A DNA stretch of 64,000 bases from Rhodospirillaceae bacterium (GTDB lineage: Bacteria; Pseudomonadota; Alphaproteobacteria; UBA8366). The stretch lies in contig PAZH01000067.1 of the NCBI GenBank assembly GCA_002716125.1, positions 1-64,000 of the forward strand, in the 5' to 3' direction. This document shows, one piece after another, positions 43,709 to 52,632 of this stretch. Below the pieces are notes generated by a model. That model saw nothing but the letters and a program-made list of their open reading frames with translations, had not been told where the DNA came from and did no database searches. The position numbers and the translations under genes are program-made. Numbering within the stretch: the stretch's first letter is position 1; each line of letters starts with the position of its first letter.

Positions 43709-45123
43709 CCGCCGCTCCCCGGTTTCGGCATCGGCGTGGCCGGATCTCCCATATCCCAATAGACGCCCGCCATGATTGCGATGCCTTCGCGCGTCACGCT
43801 TTTGAGGATGTGCTCATTCGGCGCATGCTGCGAGCAACCGACATAGGAATGCGGAATCCAACAGAGCGGCAGGCCCAATGTATCTTGGAAAATATAATTA
43901 CAGATCGAGCCGCCCGAATTCGGCAGTTTCACCGTTTTCTCGCCGGTCGTCCTTGTGACGGACTCCGCAACATAACTCGGCCAAGGATGATCCGGATCGC
44001 TCCGCGACGCTTTAAAGCCGCCCGCATTCGCTTCGGGCGCATCTTGGACGGTCACCATGTCGAAGCCGTTCTCGTTGAGGTGCTTCTGGATAATGTCCTG
44101 AAACTCTTCCCACTTCGAATCAACCACGAACCTAATCTGGCAATGCGCCCAGGCGCGCGGCGGTACCGCATTCACGGGATTTTCCGGATTGCCGACTTTG
44201 AACGCTAAAACCTCGAATGTGTTCCATCCGTAAACTTTTTCCGAGGAGCTCAAGACCGGTTCGCCCCACCATTCCTGCACCTCGGGTGCGTCGGGCCCGC
44301 CTTCGCGTGCGACATCGCGCAAGGCGACACGGACCGAGTTCGGAATAGGTGGCGGCAACAGGTCCTTTACCAGTATCTGGCCTTTCTCCGACACGATACT
44401 CGCAATGGCATGCGAAAGAATGATACCCGGATTGGCCAGCAGCCCACCCCAGTTGCCGGAATGATGTCCGCCTTCACGCAGCTCGCAAACAAGATCGAAA
44501 TTGACCGCCCCTCGGTTGCCACAGTTCACGTTGGCCTTCGAGGCATCAATCCGCGGCCCATCGGAGGCTAGGTAAAAATCTGCCGCAAAGTCCGCTTTGT
44601 TCGCATCCACGATATCGTTGACGCCGGCGGAACCGTTCTCTTCCCCAGTTTCAATCATGAACTTATGGTTAAAGCCCAGTTCTCCGCGCTCTTCCAGGAC
44701 ACATGCCAAAGCCGCCATATGCAAGCAATGCTGCCCCTTATTGTCCGCCGTACCGCGACCGTAGACCTTGTCTCCACGCTCTTCGATGCGCCACGGCGAG
44801 AGCCCCTCATACCATTGCTCTTCATATCCGCGGATGACGTCGCCGTGACCATAACCCAAGACTGTCGGCAGGCCGTCGCCCTCGTGACGTGTCGCCAGTA
44901 GGACCGGGCCCTGCCCCTTGAGCGGGTTATCGTAAATCCGGCACGAATACCCCATGGCCTCAAAAGCGGTCTGCATCTCATCCGTCAAATATCGATAAAG
45001 ATCGGGCAGACGTTCCGGGTTCTGACTTTCCGTGGGAATCGCGACCCGGCGTGCGAGGTCGTCCATGTACCGACCATCATCGAAATATTCCAGGGCCCGT
45101 TCAACGGCCGCATCTCTTGTCAT
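43705..45123 (-). CDS. M20 family metallopeptidase
   Basis: A 472-residue zinc exopeptidase/deacylase of the ArgE/DapE/CPG2/carnosinase group. Metal ligands are visible as the HxD in LGYGHGDVIRG (~90), the Asp of RGTADNKGQH (~125), the catalytic Glu pair in ETGEENGS (~162), an Asp in LASDGPR and the C-terminal His in SQHAPNE. The lid/dimerisation domain spans ~205-375 with GGHHSGNWGG. It is cytosolic. GAGG precedes the ATG. It lies 74 bases after the family-5 binding protein gene and overlaps the first amidase, so peptide or acyl-amino acid breakdown after import fits. Confidence 0.93.
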   Translation of the reverse strand: MTRDAAVERALEYFDDGRYMDDLARRVAIPTESQNPERLPDLYRYLTDEMQTAFEAMGYSCRIYDNPLKGQGPVLLATRHEGDGLPTVLGYGHGDVIRGYEEQWYEGLSPWRIEERGDKVYGRGTADNKGQHCLHMAALACVLEERGELGFNHKFMIETGEENGSAGVNDIVDANKADFAADFYLASDGPRIDASKANVNCGNRGAVNFDLVCELREGGHHSGNWGGLLANPGIILSHAIASIVSEKGQILVKDLLPPPIPNSVRVALRDVAREGGPDAPEVQEWWGEPVLSSSEKVYGWNTFEVLAFKVGNPENPVNAVPPRAWAHCQIRFVVDSKWEEFQDIIQKHLNENGFDMVTVQDAPEANAGGFKASRSDPDHPWPSYVAESVTRTTGEKTVKLPNSGGSICNYIFQDTLGLPLCWIPHSYVGCSQHAPNEHILKSVTREGIAIMAGVYWDMGDPATPMPKPGSGG

Positions 45124-45197
45124 AGCTGACCTCGATTAAATTTGATTGGGTTGCGACGATGCATCCCCCAAGACGGAGAACCGCTTCAGCGCGCACC

Positions 45198-46856
45198 CTA
45201 CTTCCAGCGTGTGTTATAGAACCTTGGGACGTCATCCAGGGCCGGCGTAAATTCCAGGCGTTTGGAAAAGGCATAGAATGTCGTGTAGCTGAACAGCGGC
45301 AGCACGCATGCGATATCCTGCAATCTTACCAAAATATTTCTAAAGGCGCGATTTCGGACCTTGCGATCGTTGGTATTCGCCGCAACGTCCAGCCAACGAT
45401 TGATTTCCGCATCGCTGCAGTAATCCAAGGAACCGTTCCGGAAAAGCGGGTTCAACAAATCGGCCAAATCAAACGATCCATGCGAAGCCCACGTCATATG
45501 CGCCAAATCGACCCGGCCCGCCTTGAGATTGGCCAACGCCGTCTCGTAGCCCGCATATTCTTCGACACGGGAATCGATACCCACCGCTTTTAGATAAAGC
45601 GTCATATCCAGTGACGCCGCATGATTACGATAACTTAGAATATCCGCGACAATGGAACGGAGTCTTTCCATTTTCTCCGGCGGCTTTCCGGGTAAGCGCG
45701 TCGCTAAGGTATTGAGCTTATCGATGATCCGATACTTTCCGGCGGGACCATAGCCGGCCGACCTTAGGAGCTTTCTTGCCGTGTCGGGCGAGTACTCGTA
45801 ACTGCGAACATCCCGGATACAGCCGATTTGCGCCGGATGACACAATGCCTGAACGACATTGGATCTCGACCCGAAGACTTTCCGTGCGATCTCCGCACGA
45901 TTGATCGAATGCGCAATCGCCCGTCGAACGCGCACATCGCGCAATGGCGACTTCTCATCGTTGCGTCCAGCCCGATCCATGACAAGAAACGCAATGCGAA
46001 GACTTGGTGATCTCAACAGCTGTATAGGGACGCCTTCGCTACCCAACCGCTCATAGGCGCTTTTCGAAATTCGCCAGATAAAGTCCAAACGCCCATTCAA
46101 GAGCTGCGACAAACGTTCGCCAGAGTCTTCTACGGTCTCGAACTTAATTCTGCGAATAAGCGATCTACTTTTCGGTCCCTTAAAATAGCGACGGAATATC
46201 TCCACTTCGACGCTGCTATCCGGTTCTATTCTTGTTACGCGATATGGCCCACTCCCCTCGGGATCCATTCGCCTGTAGTCCGGTCGGCCATTATCGTCGA
46301 GAGGTGCATTCGCCCAAGTTGCCTTGGGAACGACCACAAAGGGCCCAGAGAGAAGCTCCATCAAATTCGGTGTCGGACGTTTCAAGTTGAAACGAACTTT
46401 ATGGGAACCAAGCTTCTCGACATCGCCAATCCAACGAATGGCTCGATGGCGTGGTAAACCGGCATTGGGATCTTTTAAACGCCGGACCGTCTCGAGAATA
46501 TCGTCGGCTGTAAACCGATCGCCATTGTGAAACACGACGCCCTGGCGCAATTCGATCTCGACTGTCGTCGTACCGATCCATTTGAGCTTCGTTGCAAGTA
46601 GCGGCTTAAATTCCGGTTTGTTCGGTTCGCGGTAGAATAACGAGTCCCAGACAAGGTGTTTGAAGGCGAGACCTTCCGGACGAAAATCGTAGTACGGGCT
46701 CAAATTCTCGAACGTCGCAGCGGAAGACCAATATAACGTATCGTCTCGCGGGCCGGCCTGCGCAGTTGTCAAAATGCCGAATATCGACAACAGGAGCACG
46801 CCAAACCGGACAAGCAATCTGTGAATTCCGGTCCTGCCTTTATGGAAATTCGGCAT
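45198..46856 (-). CDS. ABC transporter substrate-binding protein, family 5
   Basis: A 552-residue periplasmic solute-binding protein of the peptide/opine/nickel (DppA/OppA) class. The ATG at 46856 (GAGG upstream) starts a signal peptide with the hydrophobic run LLVRFGVLLLSIFGILTTAQA, then DDTLYWSSAATFENLSPYYD. Family segments include VVFHNGDRFTADDILETVRRL (~95) and DVRVRRAIAHSINRAEIARK (~300). No permease or ATPase genes are adjacent. As the first gene before the M20 peptidase and amidases on the same strand, it probably delivers their substrate, likely an oligopeptide or peptide-like amide. Confidence 0.9.
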   Translation of the reverse strand: MPNFHKGRTGIHRLLVRFGVLLLSIFGILTTAQAGPRDDTLYWSSAATFENLSPYYDFRPEGLAFKHLVWDSLFYREPNKPEFKPLLATKLKWIGTTTVEIELRQGVVFHNGDRFTADDILETVRRLKDPNAGLPRHRAIRWIGDVEKLGSHKVRFNLKRPTPNLMELLSGPFVVVPKATWANAPLDDNGRPDYRRMDPEGSGPYRVTRIEPDSSVEVEIFRRYFKGPKSRSLIRRIKFETVEDSGERLSQLLNGRLDFIWRISKSAYERLGSEGVPIQLLRSPSLRIAFLVMDRAGRNDEKSPLRDVRVRRAIAHSINRAEIARKVFGSRSNVVQALCHPAQIGCIRDVRSYEYSPDTARKLLRSAGYGPAGKYRIIDKLNTLATRLPGKPPEKMERLRSIVADILSYRNHAASLDMTLYLKAVGIDSRVEEYAGYETALANLKAGRVDLAHMTWASHGSFDLADLLNPLFRNGSLDYCSDAEINRWLDVAANTNDRKVRNRAFRNILVRLQDIACVLPLFSYTTFYAFSKRLEFTPALDDVPRFYNTRWK

Positions 46857-46989
46857 TTGAATCAGATACCTCCACACCAGATTTAACGCTACGCGGGCGC
46901 ACGCGCTCGATCAAGACGTCAATCGCAATAAGCCTTTCCTATCCGATGCGGCAAAGGCATATTCCCGTAAGTCCAGCGGAGCTTCGATT

Positions 46990-48402
46990 ATGACGGATTC
47001 ACCACTCTATTCCCTCTCCTGCGAACAGTTGGAGGCCGCATATCGCGTAAAGCGCCTGTCTCCCGTCGAGGTTACGGAAGCGGTTTTAGCCCGAATAGAA
47101 GCGTGCAATGACGCGGTGAATGCGTTCGTGGTCCTGGATCCCGACGAAGCCATCCTTTCCGCAAAAGCGTCAGAGGCACGGTGGGCGCGAGACGAACCTT
47201 TAGGTCCGATCGACGGCGTCCCGACCACCCTCAAAGACACCATGCTGGCAAAGGGATGGCCGACACTTCGCGGCAGTAAAACGACGGACCCGGATGGGGA
47301 TTGGGATATCGACGCGCCTCCGGTCGCACGGCTAAGGGAGGCCGGAGCGGTTTTTCTCGGTAAAACAACGACCCCGGAGTTTGGCTGGAAAGGCGTGACA
47401 GATAGCGCACTCAGCGGCGTCACCCGGAACCCTTGGAATACGTCGCGGACCACAGGCGGCAGCAGCGGCGGCGCGGTGGCGGCGGCGGCGCTCGGAATGG
47501 GTGTCTTACATACGGGCACAGATGCAGGCGGCTCCGTTCGAATTCCGGCGAGCTTTACCGGCGTCTTCAGCATCAAACCGACATACGGCCGGGTTCCCGC
47601 GTGGCCGGCCAGCCCCTTCGGTACGCTCTCGCATACCGGCCCGATTACGCGCACCGTTCGCGACGCGGCCGCGATGCTGACCATCATGGCGCAAACGGAC
47701 ATCCGTGATTGGACGGCATTACCGCCAACGAACCTGGATTATTTGGATAATATCGAATCAGGCGTGAAAGGGTTAAAGATCGCCTTTAGCCCGACACTCG
47801 GTCATGTCGATTTCGTACATCCGGAGATCGCGTCTTCAGTCGCCGAAGCGGCGAAGGCGTTCGAGGACCTCGGGGCGACTGTCGTCGAAACGGACCCACA
47901 ACTCGCTGACGCGGAAGCCGTATTTCAGACGCACTGGTTCGCGTCCGCCGCCGCCGCCGGCAGCGCCATTCCGATGGAAAAGCACTATCTCCTGGATCGG
48001 GGATTGAAAGAGATTATCAGCCGCGGGCGTAATGTTGCGGCTTCCGATTATATCGACGCCGCCTCTCGGCGAGCTGCGATCGGAGAGCGTATGGAAGCGT
48101 TCTTTCAAGAATACGATCTCCTGATTACGCCTGGGCAACCGCTACCTGCATTCGAAGCAGGTGCTGAGTTTCCCGAAGGATATGGATTTGAACGATGGCA
48201 CCAATGGACCCCGTTCACCTATCCCTTCAATTTGACCCAACAGCCGGCCGCATCGGTTCCGTGTGGCTTTACCGCCGACGGTCTCCCCGTGGGGCTGCAA
48301 ATCGTCGGCCCGCGATTTTCGGATCAGCTGGTGCTGAGGGCGGCCCGCAGCTACGAGGCCGTATACCCTTTCAAAATGCCGGACAACCCGGTTACCGGCT
48401 AG
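46990..48402 (+). CDS. amidase (amidase signature family), divergent
   Basis: A 470-residue amidase transcribed away from the binding-protein operon across a roughly 130-base promoter region. The triad is Lys82 (GVPTTLKD), Ser158 (TGGSSGGAV) and Ser182 (GTDAGGSVR). Its N-terminus (MTDSPLYSLSCEQLEAAY) and the residues after the triad differ from the tandem trio, so it is an older paralogue, nearer to acylamide/GatA-type enzymes. The C-terminal segment PAASVPCGFTADGLPVGLQIVG is the standard family ending. It has no signal peptide. Divergent sharing of a promoter region suggests co-regulation with the peptide-uptake operon. Confidence 0.92.
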   Translation: MTDSPLYSLSCEQLEAAYRVKRLSPVEVTEAVLARIEACNDAVNAFVVLDPDEAILSAKASEARWARDEPLGPIDGVPTTLKDTMLAKGWPTLRGSKTTDPDGDWDIDAPPVARLREAGAVFLGKTTTPEFGWKGVTDSALSGVTRNPWNTSRTTGGSSGGAVAAAALGMGVLHTGTDAGGSVRIPASFTGVFSIKPTYGRVPAWPASPFGTLSHTGPITRTVRDAAAMLTIMAQTDIRDWTALPPTNLDYLDNIESGVKGLKIAFSPTLGHVDFVHPEIASSVAEAAKAFEDLGATVVETDPQLADAEAVFQTHWFASAAAAGSAIPMEKHYLLDRGLKEIISRGRNVAASDYIDAASRRAAIGERMEAFFQEYDLLITPGQPLPAFEAGAEFPEGYGFERWHQWTPFTYPFNLTQQPAASVPCGFTADGLPVGLQIVGPRFSDQLVLRAARSYEAVYPFKMPDNPVTG

Positions 48403-48412
48403 AGAAACGCTT

Positions 48413-50197
48413 TTATTGCGCTTTTCTTCGCTCAAATCCCCCCGCACTGCCGCGTTCGGCATTCCGATAACGAAGGTCGGAGCTAGGGAGTTGCGGCGTG
48501 CACGGAGGGGATGCGGCCCAACATTCGCCCATGCGGTCAGCGACGAGAATATCTGAAAATCCACGCGCCCTGTGGCGCGCTTCGGGCATCTGCATCCGGC
48601 TCGGATCTTCGATATCATAGGGCACGATGCGCTTCGGCCGGAGTACACCGCCGCCTGGATCAGGAAACACACCCGACCGAACGCCCTCTGCAACCAGACG
48701 ACGGGCCTCCGCAGGTGGACCCGAGTTGTGGGACAAAAGCAGCCCGATGACGACGAATAAGACAAATAGAGTACCCGAAATTTCTCGGGTCGCGTGATAT
48801 CGCTTAATCCAAACGCACCATACCAATAAGCCGATAGCCGCCGCCGTATAACCGCCGATGAACCGTGCCGTCGGTGCCGTCGCACTGACATACAAGATGC
48901 CAAACCCAACGGCAAAGAATGCCAGGTAGGGAAAACGCAAACTGTACTGAGGTCGAACGTACGAAGCGACCGCAAGTGCCGATAAAATCAAAAGACAGAG
49001 CAATCCGGTGGAAACGACCAAAATTCCGCTGGTGTCACGTTCGCCCCATCGCAAAATGCGTTCTGCAAATGTCAATTGAACCTGCACTTCTTTGCCCCCG
49101 CTCTGAGCGGCAGACATAATCAGGTCCATGTACCAACGAATTTTGTCGGCATCGGGTGTCCAAGGTAACTCAAAACAAGTCGCGACGACGGGATACACTA
49201 GACAGCCGCTCGACATAACGCTGAGCAGCCATGCCGGTATGACAAGAACGGCTGCAATGACGACAAGCCGAACCAAGTGAGAGAATGGCGTGAAGAGCCC
49301 AACAAGCGCCGCAAGACCCGTCACGATCAATAAGGGCGCGGAAGAAATTTTAATTCCGAGGGCGAACGCAGCACTGACAAGCGCTACGACAATCCCAAAC
49401 CTCGAGGCAGCGACCGTCGTGACGGTAAGCGACAACGCCCAGACGACGACCACACTGAGTAACATTATTGCGAAATCGGGCGACAGTGACGAAATCATTC
49501 CCCAACGCGCACCGAGTATTAGAACGATTGGATACCCTAGAGCGGCTACACAATCCGCCGCGCATACCCCGTCGCGTCCCGCAAATCTCACGGCTAAACT
49601 AAAGTGAAGAGCCGCGACGCCCGCGACAAATCCATTCAGGATCGAAGCGCCCCATCCAAATTCTCCACCGGCTGTACCGGCCGCCGCCAGCGCGAACCAG
49701 GAAGAGGATTGACCAAAATTCGTATGCAATAGCACGAGCCCGGGAAGAGCCCCGAATTCATTCAAAATTCGCGCAAGCGGCAGATGGTAGAATGCGGTAT
49801 CGAAAAGCGTGAACTGATCGCTCGCAATATAGGCCACAGCCGCAAACACAAAGGCGTATGCTAGAGACGACACGGTCCAAGGCAGCCCCACGCAAAAAGC
49901 CTCTTTCAAATAATGGGCGGTCTGCGCTCTCATTTCTTTTTGCGCCAGAAGCGCAAACGGAACCAAAACCAGGACGATCGAGAGAAGCAAGCTTGCGGGA
50001 ACGAATAGCGCGGCCAATGTGAAAAGCGCACCCTGGACGGCCAATCCGGACCAGACCGCGCCCAATAGGATATGATCCGCCCTCAGCCCGACGCGCTCGT
50101 CTCGAAAATGTTCCGTTCCCGTAAATCGCAACAATTGCAAGCCAAGCAACAGACAAGACAACCCGAGCACAGGCCATGTCGCGAGGATGAAGATCAC
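48413..50197 (-). CDS. large polytopic membrane protein, GT-C-like
   Basis: A roughly 594-residue protein with about a dozen hydrophobic helices between residues 5 and 500 and a hydrophilic C-terminal 95 residues. Segments such as FDTAFYHLPLARILNEFGALPGL, FGQSSSWFAL and the loop GCLVYPVVATC resemble the LIC_10190-type membrane proteins, which look like GT-C glycosyltransferases (an early acidic loop facing the periplasm). I infer a role in surface glycan or lipid glycosylation, weakly. I take GTG 50197, with GGAG upstream at workable distance; a TTG at 50206 is also possible. Its stop lies 10 bases from the convergent amidase. Confidence 0.68.
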   Translation of the reverse strand: MIFILATWPVLGLSCLLLGLQLLRFTGTEHFRDERVGLRADHILLGAVWSGLAVQGALFTLAALFVPASLLLSIVLVLVPFALLAQKEMRAQTAHYLKEAFCVGLPWTVSSLAYAFVFAAVAYIASDQFTLFDTAFYHLPLARILNEFGALPGLVLLHTNFGQSSSWFALAAAGTAGGEFGWGASILNGFVAGVAALHFSLAVRFAGRDGVCAADCVAALGYPIVLILGARWGMISSLSPDFAIMLLSVVVVWALSLTVTTVAASRFGIVVALVSAAFALGIKISSAPLLIVTGLAALVGLFTPFSHLVRLVVIAAVLVIPAWLLSVMSSGCLVYPVVATCFELPWTPDADKIRWYMDLIMSAAQSGGKEVQVQLTFAERILRWGERDTSGILVVSTGLLCLLILSALAVASYVRPQYSLRFPYLAFFAVGFGILYVSATAPTARFIGGYTAAAIGLLVWCVWIKRYHATREISGTLFVLFVVIGLLLSHNSGPPAEARRLVAEGVRSGVFPDPGGGVLRPKRIVPYDIEDPSRMQMPEARHRARGFSDILVADRMGECWAASPPCTPQLPSSDLRYRNAERGSAGGFERRKAQ

Positions 50198-50272
50198 CTC
50201 ACACAAACTCCAACAATGGAACCGATTATTTGAGTAGAAGAAATTCGTGGAGCTGGCAAGCGAGCCCCAACT

Positions 50273-51652
50273 CTATGCGCGGATATAGCTCTTCAACACA
50301 TCGTCGATGATGCGTTCCAAATCCTGAACGGTCCGACACAATTTCGCGACGTGACAGAATGGAAGGTAACGCAGCATCTCGGAGTCGCCGGTCCCCCAAA
50401 ACGTCTCGGGTTCGGGATTCAGCCAAATGACGGACTTCGCTCTGTCGTGCATCCAACGCATCAGGTCCACGCGGGGATCGTTATGATTCGACCGGCCATC
50501 GCCCAGGATGATGACAGTCGTCTTGCGATCGATCACATCGCCGTAATCTTCCTCGAAGTCAGCGAAGGATTGTCCGTAATCGGTCGGCCGGAACCCGATC
50601 TTGTCCAGGATTTCAGGAATCGCGACCTCGACCTCTTTTTCCTCGATGATATCGCTGATTTCCGTCAGATGATCCGAAAACGCGTAGGCCCGCAATGTCG
50701 CAATCACCTCGTTCAGCGAGTACAGAAACAGGAGTAGGAAACGGGCAGCCGCCGCGACCGAGCGCGAGACGTCACAGATGACGACGATGCGCGGCCGCTC
50801 GATCTTGGTCTGCTTCCAGACCGTGTCAAACGGGATGCCGTCATGGGCCATGTTCTTACGCAGCGTTCGGCGCACATCAAGCACACCGCGCCGGGTGCGC
50901 TTGCGGCGCCGGTTGTATCGAGTTGCGAGTTTCTTTGCCATCTTTCGGACGAGTTTCTGCATCCGGTCAAAATCGCGTTGCTCGACCGCCGAAAGTGCGG
51001 TTTCCGCCAGGAACTCTTCACGAAGCTGTTCGCCGTACGGCCGTGCGTAAAGTTCGTAAAGGCGATCCAGATACTGCCGTGCCTCTTGGAAAAGATTCTG
51101 ACGCATTTCCGCGAGTTCTTCCGCCGCACCGCCGCCGCCCGGATTCTCCTCATTTTGGTTCAGTGCGCGGATCGCCGCTTCCAATTCACGCAATCCCATC
51201 CGGTCCAAAATTCGCCGGACCATCAAACCGCGTTGCGTGACGTAGCGAATATTCATCGCCCCGGACTCGCGCGCCGCCTGCTCCATGCTCTGCGCCAATG
51301 CCTCGCGGTCGCCATCGGCCAGCATTTGCAGCAGTTCGGAATTTTGGAGGTTCTCCGGCAAACCCTCCGGCAAAGGTGCCGGGCCGTCCCGCTCTCCGGA
51401 TTCCTCGCCGTCGGCTTCTTGGTCCTGCGACTTAAACTCTTCCCGCGCAAAGAACATGTCGAAGCAGTCGTCGAAACGCCGGCTCTCGTCGGACGATTTC
51501 GCAAGCGCGACGCATAAAGTGTCTTTCAATAGGATGCGATCACTGTACCCGACCGTATCGACGGCGCGATGCGCGTCGATCGCTTCCGCCGGAGAGACGG
51601 GAATATCGGCGGCACGCAGCGCGCGGAAGAAGTCCTCAAGAGTTTCTTGCAC
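50273..51652 (-). CDS. VWA-domain protein (CoxE-like)
   Basis: A 459-residue cytosolic protein with a C-terminal von Willebrand factor A domain (~270-455). The metal-ion-dependent adhesion motif is DVSRSV in RIVVICDVSRSVAAAARF, and a matching acidic segment is TVIILGDGRSNHND. The N-terminal half is highly charged and helical. In CO dehydrogenase operons the CoxE homologue works with the CoxD AAA+ ATPase in maturing the molybdenum-copper site; in other settings MoxR/VWA pairs remodel diverse enzyme complexes. It starts with GTG 9 bases after the MoxR-like gene, so the two are surely co-transcribed. Confidence 0.88.
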   Translation of the reverse strand: MQETLEDFFRALRAADIPVSPAEAIDAHRAVDTVGYSDRILLKDTLCVALAKSSDESRRFDDCFDMFFAREEFKSQDQEADGEESGERDGPAPLPEGLPENLQNSELLQMLADGDREALAQSMEQAARESGAMNIRYVTQRGLMVRRILDRMGLRELEAAIRALNQNEENPGGGGAAEELAEMRQNLFQEARQYLDRLYELYARPYGEQLREEFLAETALSAVEQRDFDRMQKLVRKMAKKLATRYNRRRKRTRRGVLDVRRTLRKNMAHDGIPFDTVWKQTKIERPRIVVICDVSRSVAAAARFLLLFLYSLNEVIATLRAYAFSDHLTEISDIIEEKEVEVAIPEILDKIGFRPTDYGQSFADFEEDYGDVIDRKTTVIILGDGRSNHNDPRVDLMRWMHDRAKSVIWLNPEPETFWGTGDSEMLRYLPFCHVAKLCRTVQDLERIIDDVLKSYIRA

Positions 51653-51661
51653 GACGGACTC

Positions 51662-52615
51662 TTACTCGGCCGACTTTCGAACCATTGTCGGAATGCGGCG
51701 CTCCACCGACGCGATATCTTGCTCAAACTTCAACAGCACGTTGAGCGTATCGCGCACCAATTCGCTATCCAACGAGTCCGCGTGCATCAACAGGATGACA
51801 CGCGCCCAATCGATCGTCTCGGAAATCGAAGGGAGCTTTTTGAGATCTTCCTCGCGCAGACTCTGGACAAACCTCACCAACTGCTTCGTCAGGCTTTCCT
51901 CGATACCGGGCACTCGCGATGCAACGATCTCGCGCTCAAGCTTCTCGTCCGGCAGCGGAATATAAAGATGCAGGCAACGTCGCTTCAGCGCGTCCCCCAT
52001 CTCGCGCATGTTGTTCGAAGTGAGAAATACCAACGGCGGTGTCTTGGCGACCACCGTCCCTATTTCAGGTATCGAGACTTGAAACGCCGACAAAACTTCC
52101 AGGAGGAAGGCTTCGAATTCCTCGTCCGACTTATCGATCTCGTCGATTAGCAAGACGGCACCGTGGTCTTCCCGCAGGGCTTTCAACAAGGGTCGCGGTT
52201 CCAAGAACTCTTCGGAAAAGAACAGGTCGCCGAAGCCACGCAGCCTCTCCATAGCCTGATCCATGCCTTCGGTGCCTTCCAGCACGTCACCGACCTTGTC
52301 TTTCAAAATTTGTGTGTAGAGCAGTTGTTTTCCGTACTTCCACTCATAGAGCGCCTTCGCTTCGTCCAACCCTTCGTAGCACTGCATCCGGATCAGCGGC
52401 AGACCCAACCAATTCGCCGTCGACAGCGCCAGCTCGGTCTTGCCGACACCGGCGGACCCTTCCACCAAGATCGGCTTGTTTAGATTTTGAGCCACGAAGA
52501 TCGCCGTCGCGATCCGCCGTGAAGCGATATATCCGACCGTCGAAAGCCCTTCGATAATGGCATCGACCGAGGACAATTTCTCGCCAACAGCGGCAAGAGT
52601 GGCGGAATCGTTCAT
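51662..52615 (-). CDS. MoxR-family AAA+ ATPase (CoxD-like)
   Basis: A 317-residue AAA+ chaperone-type ATPase. The start MNDSATLAAVGEKLSS at 52615 is chosen because the frame upstream runs through the preceding gene without similarity. Motifs: Walker A VEGSAGVGKTELALS (~56-70), Walker B VLLIDEIDKSDEEFEAFLLE (~135), sensor 1 in PLVFLTSNNMREMGDALKRRC and a C-terminal helical lid. It forms a pair with the VWA protein, as in CoxD/CoxE, and follows an acyl-CoA dehydrogenase homologue by 17 bases. The pair may mature or remodel the molybdenum hydroxylases in this window or the neighbouring dehydrogenase; this is inference. Confidence 0.9.
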   Translation of the reverse strand: MNDSATLAAVGEKLSSVDAIIEGLSTVGYIASRRIATAIFVAQNLNKPILVEGSAGVGKTELALSTANWLGLPLIRMQCYEGLDEAKALYEWKYGKQLLYTQILKDKVGDVLEGTEGMDQAMERLRGFGDLFFSEEFLEPRPLLKALREDHGAVLLIDEIDKSDEEFEAFLLEVLSAFQVSIPEIGTVVAKTPPLVFLTSNNMREMGDALKRRCLHLYIPLPDEKLEREIVASRVPGIEESLTKQLVRFVQSLREEDLKKLPSISETIDWARVILLMHADSLDSELVRDTLNVLLKFEQDIASVERRIPTMVRKSAE

Positions 52616-52632
52616 ATCAATTGGTCCATCTC

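Noticed and set aside
50207-50272. Extra small gene between the polytopic membrane protein and VWA gene
   Set aside because: Open frames here are short, lack ribosome-binding sites and overlap the VWA gene end.
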